DNA from: Bacteroidota bacterium
GTDB lineage: Bacteria > Bacteroidota > Bacteroidia > Flavobacteriales > Flavobacteriaceae
Reading direction: 5' to 3'
Assembly: GCA_018656255.1 (NCBI GenBank)
Contig: JABHYI010000176.1
Location: 1-5,987 of the forward strand
Length of the DNA stretch: 5,987 nt
The notes beneath the pieces were generated by a model. The model ran no database searches. It saw only the letters and a program-made list of their open reading frames with translations, and had not been told where the DNA came from. Position numbers and translations under genes: made by a program. Shown here in pieces: positions 1 to 5,987 of this stretch (position 1 is the first letter of the stretch; the number at the start of each line of letters is the position of its first letter).

Positions 1-663
1 AACAACTTTAGTAAACAACTGCTTGGCGTATTGTTTGTCATCCTGGTTTTTATACAATTCAGGCAAAAGCAGAGTGCTAACGTTTTTTTCTGAAATTTTC
101 GCTAACACCTTTGCTAAGGCAGTATTAACTATAGGGAAGTCATCTATCCAGGTAAGTCTTTTATCCTCGATATATTCGTAATATTTATCACTAGGAGCAA
201 TCACTTTTTTGAAAAGACTTACCAAAAAATCTTGATCTTCTTTAAAACTAGTGCTTTGTTTTTGGATATACTCTTTGTAAAATCCTTTTGCTCTTAAATC
301 TTTGAGTAGTATAGTTACATACTCACCATCTAGATCCCAATAGTTGAGTTTTTTATTTTCAATGTAGTTTGATAAATCTTCATTTTGCTCAATTAAATCT
401 AACACCTTATTATCTAAAAAGGTAGTACTAAAATTCTTTTCTTCACTGGTTGCTAAATGTTTTTGCTGAGAAGTTACCAAGAATTTTCTATCCGCTTTTC
501 TCATTTCAACAAGAAGTTGTAATGACAAAGCGTACAAATCTAACATTTGGTCTATGCTATAAAACAAAAACTTCTCTTGCTTTTCAAGATCTGGGTTATT
601 ACTCTGGCGTAGTGCATATATAGATTGCAAAACCTTTACCCGTATGTGTCTTCGTGTTAGCAT
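1..663 (-). CDS. nusB: Transcription antitermination factor NusB, long Bacteroidota form, 3' end cut by window edge
   Basis: The first 221 residues are present, and the reading frame runs open off the left edge. NusB binds boxA RNA with NusE (ribosomal protein S10) and supports antitermination and proper transcription of rRNA operons in the cytoplasm. The call rests on the N-terminus MLTRRHIRVKVLQSIYALRQ, which matches the basic arginine-rich first helix of NusB, and on a second helical segment at about 140-200 (KEDQDFLVSLFKKVI, then TWIDDFPIVNTALAKVLAKI), which resembles the start of the C-terminal NusB half. The stretch between them (about 25-135) is much longer than in E. coli NusB (about 139 aa in total), as is usual for Bacteroidota homologues of about 300 aa. 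The ATG at 661-663 is chosen because the conserved basic helix begins right after it. The gene lies 113 bp downstream of leucine dehydrogenase on the same strand, with no clear terminator between, so read-through is possible alongside its own candidate promoter. Confidence 0.88.
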   Translation of the reverse strand, partial: MLTRRHIRVKVLQSIYALRQSNNPDLEKQEKFLFYSIDQMLDLYALSLQLLVEMRKADRKFLVTSQQKHLATSEEKNFSTTFLDNKVLDLIEQNEDLSNYIENKKLNYWDLDGEYVTILLKDLRAKGFYKEYIQKQSTSFKEDQDFLVSLFKKVIAPSDKYYEYIEDKRLTWIDDFPIVNTALAKVLAKISEKNVSTLLLPELYKNQDDKQYAKQLFTKVV

Positions 664-698
664 AGTATGAAAGAACTTAAAAAATTATTGATATTAAA

Positions 699-716
699 AT
701 TTCTGTAACCAGAAAT
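699..716 (-). other. Small perfect hairpin in the presumed nusB leader
   Basis: The arms ATTTCTG and CAGAAAT form a perfect 7-bp inverted repeat around a 4-base loop (TAAC on the plus strand, GTTA on the minus strand). It sits 36 bp ahead of the nusB start and downstream of the candidate promoter at 751-758, so it would lie in the 5' leader. It has no following T-run and so is not an intrinsic terminator. The stem is A+T-rich and could be chance; any regulatory role is inference. Confidence 0.3.
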
Positions 717-750
717 AGTAGTAAACTACACTACCTTAAATAGTGCAGAG

Positions 751-758
751 CAAAGATA
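751..758 (-). promoter_or_regulatory. Candidate promoter -7 element for nusB
   Basis: Read on the minus strand the site is TATCTTTG, an exact match to the Bacteroidota housekeeping -7 consensus TAnnTTTG. It lies about 88 bp ahead of the nusB ATG in the gap after leucine dehydrogenase, which would give a leader of roughly 80 nt. No clear TTG-type -33 element is seen at the expected 19-21 bp upstream, where the sequence is the end of the dehydrogenase gene. The match is therefore one-sided. Confidence 0.4.
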
Positions 759-776
759 ATACTTTAAAAAAACTGA

Positions 777-1877
777 TTAGGCTTTTTCTGCTTTTCTTGC
801 ATCAATTCTTGCTTGTGCAATATTTAATGCAGCCTGATGAGTTGTAATATCCTCAAGTTCAGCCTTATTTAAAATCTCTAGGGTTGTGGTATATATATTT
901 TCTGTTTTGCGAATAATCTCTTGTTTACCGTAGTTTTCAAGTTCTGCGTATACATTAATGATACCGCCAGCATTAATTAAAAAATCTGGCGCATACACAA
1001 TCCCTTTTTCTCTTAATAACACAGCATGCTTATTCTCATCTGCCAATTGATTGTTTGCAGCCCCGGCAATTACTTTGGCCTTTAATTGACCAATTGTAGT
1101 ATCATTTAAAGTAGCTCCTAAGGCGCAAGGTGCATAGATGTCCATCTGCTCGGTGTATAGATTAGTACCTGTGTAAATCTCTACACTGTACTTATCTCTT
1201 ACCTGCTCTAGACGTGCCTGATTGATATCACTAATAAATACTTTGGCTCCTTCATTACTTAGGTGTTCTACAAGTGCTTCTCCTACATTTCCAATTCCTT
1301 GAACGTATACTACTTTATTTTCAAGATCATCAGTACCAAAGGCATACTTTGCAGAAGCTTTCATACCCATGAAGGTTCCATATGCAGTTATTGGTGATGG
1401 ATTTCCGGCGCCACCCTTCTCTTCACTAATACCAGTTACAAAAGGTGTTACTGTTCTTACTAAATCCATATCACTGGTGGCCATTCCAACATCTTCTGCC
1501 GTTATGTATCTACCTCCTAGGCTATGAACAAATTCACCAAACTTTAACATAAGTTCTGGTGTCTTCTGTGTTTTGGCATCTCCAATAATAACAGCTTTAC
1601 CGCCACCTAAATTTAAGCCTGTAATTGCAGATTTGAAAGACATCCCTCTAGAGAGACGCAACACATCATTTAGAGCATCTTGTTCATTGTTGTATTGCCA
1701 CATTCTAGTACCTCCAAGAGCAGGTCCTAGGGTCGTGTCATGAATGCCAATTATTGCTTTTAATCCTGTATCTTTGTCATTGCAAAAAACAATTTGCTCA
1801 TGATCTTGAAAAGATAATTGGCCAAAAACTGGACCCAGATTTTTTATATCTTTAGTAGAAACAACTTCTGTTTTCAT
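777..1877 (-). CDS. ldh: Leucine dehydrogenase (Glu/Leu/Phe/Val dehydrogenase family)
   Basis: This 366-aa cytoplasmic enzyme is predicted to deaminate L-leucine, valine and isoleucine to their 2-keto acids with NAD+ and release ammonium, or the reverse. The N-terminal dimerisation/catalytic domain (about 20-150) carries GPALGGTRMW at 51-60. It also carries the two lysines K82 and K94 (in GGGKAVI), spaced 12 apart like K68 and K80 of the Bacillus enzymes, and TAEDVG at 126-131 with the catalytic Asp at D129. The Rossmann domain has GIGNVG at 194-199 and an acidic residue after the second strand (D217 in ISDIN), which fits NAD rather than NADP. L54, A127 and V309 match, from memory, the leucine-pocket residues of Bacillus leucine dehydrogenase, and I306 conservatively replaces a Val; this favours branched-chain substrates over Phe or Glu. 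The length is close to the usual ~364. The start at 1875-1877 is the only one that keeps the complete N-terminal domain. The gene is divergent from the ABC transporter. The keto acids may also supply iso-fatty-acid primers (inference). The symbols ldh, bcd and leuDH are all used for this gene. Confidence 0.93.
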   Translation of the reverse strand: MKTEVVSTKDIKNLGPVFGQLSFQDHEQIVFCNDKDTGLKAIIGIHDTTLGPALGGTRMWQYNNEQDALNDVLRLSRGMSFKSAITGLNLGGGKAVIIGDAKTQKTPELMLKFGEFVHSLGGRYITAEDVGMATSDMDLVRTVTPFVTGISEEKGGAGNPSPITAYGTFMGMKASAKYAFGTDDLENKVVYVQGIGNVGEALVEHLSNEGAKVFISDINQARLEQVRDKYSVEIYTGTNLYTEQMDIYAPCALGATLNDTTIGQLKAKVIAGAANNQLADENKHAVLLREKGIVYAPDFLINAGGIINVYAELENYGKQEIIRKTENIYTTTLEILNKAELEDITTHQAALNIAQARIDARKAEKA

Positions 1878-1992
1878 AGGTTTTATTTTTTCAAATCCTT
1901 AAAAAGGGTACGCGAAAATACTATATTACTGTTCATATATCAAAGACATTAAGCCTAAAATGCGAATTTGTTAATAAATCCTCTTCCGCTGC
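1878..1992. promoter_or_regulatory. Divergent intergenic region between leucine dehydrogenase and the ABC transporter
   Basis: These 115 A+T-rich bases must hold the start signals of both divergent genes unless one is transcribed from further away. No full Bacteroidota promoter could be assigned. The nearest matches to TAnnTTTG are TGTCTTTG on the minus strand (1941-1948) towards the dehydrogenase and CGAATTTG on the plus strand (1963-1970) towards the transporter. Both lack a TTG at the right spacing. No Shine-Dalgarno sequence precedes either start. No clear operator palindrome was seen. Confidence 0.4.
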
Positions 1993-3750
1993 ATGAAAGA
2001 ACTACAGTACCTAAATAAGTACCTACACAAATATAGAGGCAGATTATTACTAGGTCTTGTTACTACAGTTATTGCTGCTGTTTTCAAATTGGCAATACCA
2101 ATGAAAGTTGGAGACTCTATAACTATCGTAGAGCAAAAGATTAATGGCAAAATTACAGATATTGCAACTGTAGAAAAAGAATTACTTATAAATATTATTT
2201 TATTACTAGGAGCAACACTATTGGCGGCAGTATTTACTTTTGTGATGCGCCAAACCATTATTGTGGTTTCCAGAAAAGTAGAGTTTGATTTAAAAAACGA
2301 AGTATACCAGCACTACCAAAAACTGTCTTTAGGCTTTTACAAACAAAACCGTACCGGAGATTTAATGAACCGCATAAGCGAAGATGTTGGTAAGGTACGT
2401 ATGTATATTGGTCCTGCCATTATGTATAGTACATCGACCATTACACTGTTTGTGGTTGTTATTAGCTATATGTTTCTCTCTGACCCTGAGCTCACCCTTT
2501 ATGCAATAGCTCCTTTGCCTGTGTTGTCTATAATGATTTACAGACTTAGTATTGCCATTCACAAGCGCTCTACTGTGGTGCAAGAATACCTATCTAAACT
2601 TACCACATTTACACAAGAGAGTTTTAGTGGTATTGGTGTGATTAAAGCCTATGGTATTGAGCCCAGCACAACGCAAGAATTTGAGAGTCTTTCTCAAGCA
2701 AGCAAAGAAAAAAACATAGATTTAACCAAAGTTCAAGCTTTATTTTTTCCTTTAATGATGCTTTTAATTGGGGCGAGCAACATTCTAGTTATCTACATAG
2801 GAGGTTCTAAATTTATTAGTGGCGAAATTCAAGATTTTGGAACCATTGTATCTTTTTTAATTTATGTAAATATGCTTACTTGGCCCGTAGCAATTGTAGG
2901 ATGGGTTACCTCTATGATACAACAGGCTGAGGCTTCTCAAAAAAGAATCAATGAGTTTCTAAAAACAGAACCTGCAATTGTTAACACATCAAAAATAGCA
3001 ACACCCATAAAAGGTAGCATTGCTTTTAAAAGCGTAAGTTTTACCTATGATGACACAAACATTCAGGCATTAAAAAACATTTCTTTTACCGTACAGCCCG
3101 GAGAAACTATTGCCATTTTAGGTAATACCGGATCTGGAAAATCGACCATTTTAGAACTCATTGCGCGTTTGTACGATACCGCTCCTCAAACACTTTTTAT
3201 AGACAATACCCCAATCAAAGATCTTAATTTACAAAGTTTGCGCAGTAGTATTGGCTTTGTACCTCAAGATGCTTTTTTATTTAGCGAGAGTATTAGCGAG
3301 AATATAAAATTCGGAAAACAAGACGCTACAGATCAACAAGTAATCGCAGCAGCAACCTTAGCGGCCGTGCACAAAAATATTACAGGATTTACAAAAGGCT
3401 ATCAAACTATATTAGGAGAACGAGGTATCACTTTAAGTGGTGGGCAAAAACAGCGAGTGTCTATAGCCAGAGCCCTTATAAAAGATCCTGCTATTTTATT
3501 GTTTGATGACTGCCTATCTGCAGTAGACACAGAAACAGAAGAAGAAATACTCAGCAATTTACATCGTATTTCTCAAAATAAAACTACTGTTATTGTTAGT
3601 CATAGAGTCTCTTCTGCCAAAAATGCTGATAAAATCATAATTTTAGAAGAGGGTCGCGTTATACAGCAAGGAACTCACAATGAATTGGTAAACACACCTG
3701 GTTACTACAAAGAATTATACTTAAAACAGCGTACCGAAAAAGAAATCTAA
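1993..3750 (+). CDS. ABC exporter half-transporter (fused membrane and ATPase domains)
   Basis: This 585-aa inner-membrane protein has the standard half-exporter layout: a type I exporter membrane domain (about 15-310) followed by a nucleotide-binding domain (about 340-575). Hydrophobic segments lie near 17-36, 66-86, 140-160, 164-185, 247-270 and 283-305, giving six helices. In the ATPase domain the following are visible: A-loop Y352, Walker A GNTGSGKST at 377-385, Q-loop Q425 in FVPQD, signature LSGGQ at 481-485, Walker B ILLFDD ending at D505-D506, D-loop SAVD at 509-512 and switch His H537. The residue after the Walker B Asp is Asp (D506) rather than the usual catalytic Glu, as seen in one partner of several heterodimeric exporters. 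The protein must dimerise to work, and no partner gene lies in this window. The substrate cannot be read from sequence; multidrug or lipid export (MdlA/MdlB/LmrA-like) is plausible. The start is firm because an in-frame stop lies at 1975-1977 with no other start codon between. Confidence 0.92.
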   Translation: MKELQYLNKYLHKYRGRLLLGLVTTVIAAVFKLAIPMKVGDSITIVEQKINGKITDIATVEKELLINIILLLGATLLAAVFTFVMRQTIIVVSRKVEFDLKNEVYQHYQKLSLGFYKQNRTGDLMNRISEDVGKVRMYIGPAIMYSTSTITLFVVVISYMFLSDPELTLYAIAPLPVLSIMIYRLSIAIHKRSTVVQEYLSKLTTFTQESFSGIGVIKAYGIEPSTTQEFESLSQASKEKNIDLTKVQALFFPLMMLLIGASNILVIYIGGSKFISGEIQDFGTIVSFLIYVNMLTWPVAIVGWVTSMIQQAEASQKRINEFLKTEPAIVNTSKIATPIKGSIAFKSVSFTYDDTNIQALKNISFTVQPGETIAILGNTGSGKSTILELIARLYDTAPQTLFIDNTPIKDLNLQSLRSSIGFVPQDAFLFSESISENIKFGKQDATDQQVIAAATLAAVHKNITGFTKGYQTILGERGITLSGGQKQRVSIARALIKDPAILLFDDCLSAVDTETEEEILSNLHRISQNKTTVIVSHRVSSAKNADKIIILEEGRVIQQGTHNELVNTPGYYKELYLKQRTEKEI

Positions 3751-3757
3751 CTTTAAG

Positions 3758-3788
3758 TTGCGGCTTTTATTTTTTTTTATGATTTTTG
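3758..3788 (+). promoter_or_regulatory. Candidate Bacteroidota-type promoter for the PUR/DUF3276 gene
   Basis: A TTG at 3758-3760 is followed after 20 bp by GATTTTTG at 3781-3788, a 5-of-6 match to the defined positions of TAnnTTTG. The spacing fits the known 19-21 bp range of the phylum. Transcription would begin near 3795, leaving a leader of about 26 nt before the ATG at 3821. The spacer is a T-rich run (3765-3780). This would let the small gene be expressed apart from the ABC transporter upstream. The T-richness of the region raises the chance of an accidental match. Confidence 0.4.
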
Positions 3789-3820
3789 AGTAGAAATAAA
3801 TATCAGAAATTTTTATAATT

Positions 3821-4219
3821 ATGGGCGAGAAATATTCGATGGAGCAAGAAGAAATATTTAGCAAGGTAATGCGTGCTGGAAGACGCACTTATTTTTTTGA
3901 CGTAAGAGCCACAAAAGCTGGTGACTATTACCTAACCATTACAGAGAGTAAAAAATTCACTAATGATGATGGTTCTTTTCATTATAAAAAACACAAGATT
4001 TATCTATACAAGGAAGACTTTCATGAGTTTAAAGAAAACCTTGAACAAATGATAGATTATGTTATCAAAGAAAAAGGGGAAGAAGTAATTAGTGAGCGTC
4101 ACCGCAGTGACTACACAAAACAAGAAGACAAACCAGCGCAGATATCTGAAGATTCAGACCTTAGCGAAGAACAACCTACAAAAACAAACTTTACAGATTT
4201 AGACTTTGATGATATATAA
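3821..4219 (+). CDS. PUR family DNA/RNA-binding protein (DUF3276)
   Basis: This 132-aa protein has no signal peptide or membrane segment. Residues 8-95 match the single PUR-type module of the DUF3276 family, a Whirly-like beta-beta-beta-beta-alpha fold that binds single-stranded DNA or RNA, as in the Borrelia Pur-alpha homologue. The strands can be followed: EIFSKVMRAGRRTYFFDVR (11-29), DYYLTITESKK (35-45), SFHYKKHKIYLYKED (52-66), then a helix at about 66-85. Basic and aromatic residues (R18, R21, R22, Y24, F25, K44, K45, Y55) are likely nucleic-acid contacts by analogy. The tail from about 100 is acidic, low in complexity and probably disordered, ending LDFDDI. The ATG at 3821 gives the usual MGEKYSMEQEEIFSKV start; M7 is a possible alternative. 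The gene follows the ABC transporter by 70 bp and ends just before a strong terminator. Its cellular target is unknown. Confidence 0.87.
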   Translation: MGEKYSMEQEEIFSKVMRAGRRTYFFDVRATKAGDYYLTITESKKFTNDDGSFHYKKHKIYLYKEDFHEFKENLEQMIDYVIKEKGEEVISERHRSDYTKQEDKPAQISEDSDLSEEQPTKTNFTDLDFDDI

Positions 4220-4242
4220 ACATTAAATAACTATTTATAAAT

Positions 4243-4278
4243 AAAAAACCGACCCAGCATTTAAGGTCGGTTTTTTTT
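4243..4278 (+). terminator. Strong intrinsic terminator, possibly bidirectional
   Basis: CCGACC (4249-4254) and GGTCGG (4265-4270) form a perfect 6-bp G+C-rich stem around a 10-base loop. A run of six A precedes it (4243-4248) and eight T follow (4271-4278). The A and T runs extend the stem by up to six more pairs. It begins 23 bp after the stop codon of the PUR gene, so it ends that transcript. The A-tract would serve as a U-tract for transcription from the right, although no minus-strand gene is seen there. Confidence 0.92.
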
Positions 4279-4331
4279 ATCCTCTTTTTTATAGGCTCTA
4301 AATGTTGGCGATTTTGTATTTTTACTAGGTA

Positions 4332-4352
4332 ATGAAATACAAATACCAATGA
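4332..4352 (+). other. Possible six-codon leader ORF overlapping the peptidase start
   Basis: An ATG at 4332 opens a short reading frame encoding MKYKYQ whose TGA stop (4350-4352) overlaps the peptidase ATG (4349-4351) in the sequence ATGA. Such overlaps can couple translation. It is too short for coding statistics and may be chance. There is no Shine-Dalgarno sequence ahead of either start, as expected in this phylum. Confidence 0.2.
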
Positions 4353-5987
4353 AAAAATATACCCTTTTAGCAGTAGTACTCTTACTAGGAATCTCAAAAA
4401 ATATAGCACAAGACTATAGCGTAAATCTTGATTATTACCTCCCTACAGATGTTAGCTATAATCCAAATATTCCAACTCCTCAAAGCAGTATAGGCCATCA
4501 AGTTGGAGACTGGCACATCACCCATGACAAGCTGGTACAATACATGTACACTCTGGCAAGCAGTAGTGATAGAATTACCATAGAAGACAGAGGCGCTACC
4601 TTTGAAGGAAGGCCGCTACTGCTGCTAACCATCACCTCTGCCAACAACCACTTAAATATTGAAACCATAAGGCAACAACACCTTGAGTTAACTCAAAAAG
4701 AACCTAGCACTATAAATATCAATGAGATGCCTATTGTTGTTCAACAAGGTTTTTCTATCCACGGAAATGAACCTAGCGGATCAAACGCAGCGCTGGCAGT
4801 AGCCTATTATCTAGCCGCAGCACAAGGACCAGCTATAGACACACTACTTAATAACACCGTTATCTTATTTGATCCATCTTACAACCCAGATGGGCTGCAG
4901 CGCTTTGCATATTGGGCCAACACCAATAAAAGTAAAAACATCAATCCAGACCCTAATGACAGAGAATATGATGAGGTATGGCCAGGTGGGCGCACCAATC
5001 ATTATTGGTTTGACATGAATCGAGATTGGCTGCCAGTACAATTACCAGAAAGCCGAGCCCGTATTGCAACGTTCCATAAATGGATGCCTAATATTTTGAC
5101 AGACCACCACGAGATGGGAACCAATTCTAGTTTCTTTTTTCAGCCCGGTATTCCATCGAGAACACATCCATTAACACCTCAACAAAATCAAGACTTAACA
5201 GGAGAAATTGGCAGCTATCACGCAACTGCTTTTGACAAAATTGGCAGCTTTTATTACTCTAAAGAAAGTTTTGATGACTTCTATTACGGAAAAGGATCCA
5301 CCTTTCCAGATATCAATGGAAGTATAGGTATTTTGTTTGAACAGGCATCCTCAAGAGGTCATGCCCAAGAAAGCGTGAACGGCATCTTAACCTTCCCCTT
5401 TACTATTCGCAATCAATTTACAGCAGCACTCTCAACTCTAGAGGCAGCCGTTGCTATGCGTCAAAAAATACTATCCTACCAACAAGAATTTTACCAGCAA
5501 GCTTTTAAAGAAGCTGCAAAGGCTGACGCTATTGTATTTGGAGATGAAAAAGACCCCTCTAAAGCCTATCATCTAGCCGAAATACTAATGCGCCAAAACA
5601 TCCAGGTACATAAAATAGCCAATGATTTCACCTCAAATGGGAAACACTACACAAAAGAGAGTAGTTATGCAGTGCCAAAAAATCAAAGACAGCACAGGCT
5701 TATAAATGCCATGTTCGAAAAAAGAACCGAATTTAAGGACAGTTTATTTTATGATGTTAGCGCTTGGACACTCCCACTAGCGTTTAATCTAGATTATAAT
5801 CAAGACATACCTACTAATAAGGTGGGAGAGAAAATAACAACCCTAACAAAACCAGCTGCGAATGCTCCAAAATACTCTGAGTATGGCTATCTAATGCAAT
5901 GGCATGATTACTATACGCCCAAAGCCCTCAACATGCTTTTAAAAAAAGGAATACGGGCCAAAGTAGGTATGACTCCCTTTACCAGTC
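4349..5987 (+). CDS. Secreted M14-family zinc carboxypeptidase, C-terminus cut by window edge
   Basis: 546 codons are present and the frame is open at the right edge. The N-terminus MKKYTLLAVVLLLGISKNIA is a signal peptide with likely cleavage after A20, before QDYS, so the protein is exported to the periplasm or beyond. The metallopeptidase domain (about 50-370) shows the M14 pattern in order: zinc ligands H138 and E141 in IHGNE, NPDG at 179-182, the substrate carboxylate-binding N224-R225 in DMNRDW, third zinc ligand H254 in DHHEMG, and catalytic Glu E331 in LFEQAS. The full catalytic set is intact, so an active enzyme removing C-terminal residues from peptides is expected; specificity is not readable. 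From about 388 a further region begins (ADAIVFGDEKDPSKAYHLAE) that resembles the start of a GATase-like alpha/beta domain found after M14 domains in long Bacteroidota homologues (from memory). The ATG at 4349 is chosen because it begins the signal peptide. The gene lies 70 bp after the terminator, so it needs its own promoter; none was clear. Confidence 0.9.
   Translation, partial: MKKYTLLAVVLLLGISKNIAQDYSVNLDYYLPTDVSYNPNIPTPQSSIGHQVGDWHITHDKLVQYMYTLASSSDRITIEDRGATFEGRPLLLLTITSANNHLNIETIRQQHLELTQKEPSTININEMPIVVQQGFSIHGNEPSGSNAALAVAYYLAAAQGPAIDTLLNNTVILFDPSYNPDGLQRFAYWANTNKSKNINPDPNDREYDEVWPGGRTNHYWFDMNRDWLPVQLPESRARIATFHKWMPNILTDHHEMGTNSSFFFQPGIPSRTHPLTPQQNQDLTGEIGSYHATAFDKIGSFYYSKESFDDFYYGKGSTFPDINGSIGILFEQASSRGHAQESVNGILTFPFTIRNQFTAALSTLEAAVAMRQKILSYQQEFYQQAFKEAAKADAIVFGDEKDPSKAYHLAEILMRQNIQVHKIANDFTSNGKHYTKESSYAVPKNQRQHRLINAMFEKRTEFKDSLFYDVSAWTLPLAFNLDYNQDIPTNKVGEKITTLTKPAANAPKYSEYGYLMQWHDYYTPKALNMLLKKGIRAKVGMTPFTS

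Noticed and set aside
717..734. Short inverted repeat GTAGT/ACTAC near the nusB upstream region
   Set aside because: Only five base pairs around a seven-base loop; this is expected by chance in such sequence.
1971..2258. Minus-strand open frame of 95 codons at the 5' end of the ABC transporter
   Set aside because: It lies opposite the well-supported transporter coding sequence, reads as low-complexity hydrophobic sequence with no recognisable domain, and has no start signals of its own.
2362..2583. Minus-strand open frame of 73 codons inside the ABC transporter
   Set aside because: Its composition (rich in His, Asn and Arg) is typical of an antisense shadow of membrane-domain codons, and no family is recognised.
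3749..3780. Possible intrinsic terminator after the ABC transporter (T-rich run)
   Set aside because: The T-run is present, but the only stems ahead of it are 3-5 bp and A+T-rich or include a wobble pair, so no credible hairpin supports it; the T-rich stretch fits better as a promoter spacer.
3839..4219. Shorter start at the second Met of the PUR/DUF3276 protein
   Set aside because: It is possible, but the upstream ATG gives the N-terminus I associate with the family and lies at a sensible distance from the candidate promoter.
4281..4348. Promoter for the peptidase gene (CGATTTTG at 4309-4316, TATTTTTA at 4317-4324)
   Set aside because: Each is only a partial match to TAnnTTTG and neither has a TTG at 19-21 bp upstream, so no site could be chosen.
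4191..4409. Minus-strand open frame of 72 codons across the terminator and the peptidase start
   Set aside because: It runs through the intrinsic terminator hairpin and opposite the signal peptide, and its hydrophobic look comes from the reverse of A+T-rich sequence.

Overview
This window looks like ordinary core chromosome from a member of the Bacteroidota, most likely a marine or soil Flavobacteriaceae. The supporting evidence is A+T-rich DNA, no Shine-Dalgarno sequences ahead of the starts, promoter-like elements of the Bacteroidota type (TTG / TAnnTTTG), a long-form NusB, a DUF3276 PUR-type protein (a family typical of this phylum), and close similarity of the leucine dehydrogenase to characterised Bacillus-type enzymes. 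The genus cannot be fixed from the sequence alone.

Layout. On the minus strand, reading leftward from about 1877, lie leucine dehydrogenase (777-1877) and then nusB (663 to the left edge, 3' end cut off). A 113-bp gap separates them; it carries a candidate internal promoter and a small perfect hairpin. A 115-bp divergent intergenic region (1878-1992) separates this pair from the plus-strand genes. These are a half-size ABC exporter (1993-3750), a PUR/DUF3276 nucleic-acid-binding protein (3821-4219) with its own candidate promoter, a strong intrinsic terminator (4243-4278), and a secreted M14-family zinc carboxypeptidase (4349 to the right edge, C-terminus cut off).

Functional picture. The genes do not form one pathway. 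NusB (antitermination and rRNA transcription) and the PUR protein (single-stranded nucleic acid binding) serve information processing. Leucine dehydrogenase links branched-chain amino acids to 2-keto acids, which feed catabolism and supply primers for the iso-branched fatty acids common in this phylum. The ABC protein is an export-type pump of unknown substrate, and the peptidase acts on peptides outside the cytoplasm. All gaps between genes are shorter than 120 bp. No RNA genes, CRISPR arrays, insertion sequences or signs of horizontal transfer were seen.

I did not find a convincing undescribed system. The points most worth a second look are the Asp in place of the catalytic Glu in the ABC Walker B motif, a possible GATase-like domain behind the peptidase domain, a six-codon leader ORF overlapping the peptidase start, and the hairpin in the presumed nusB leader.
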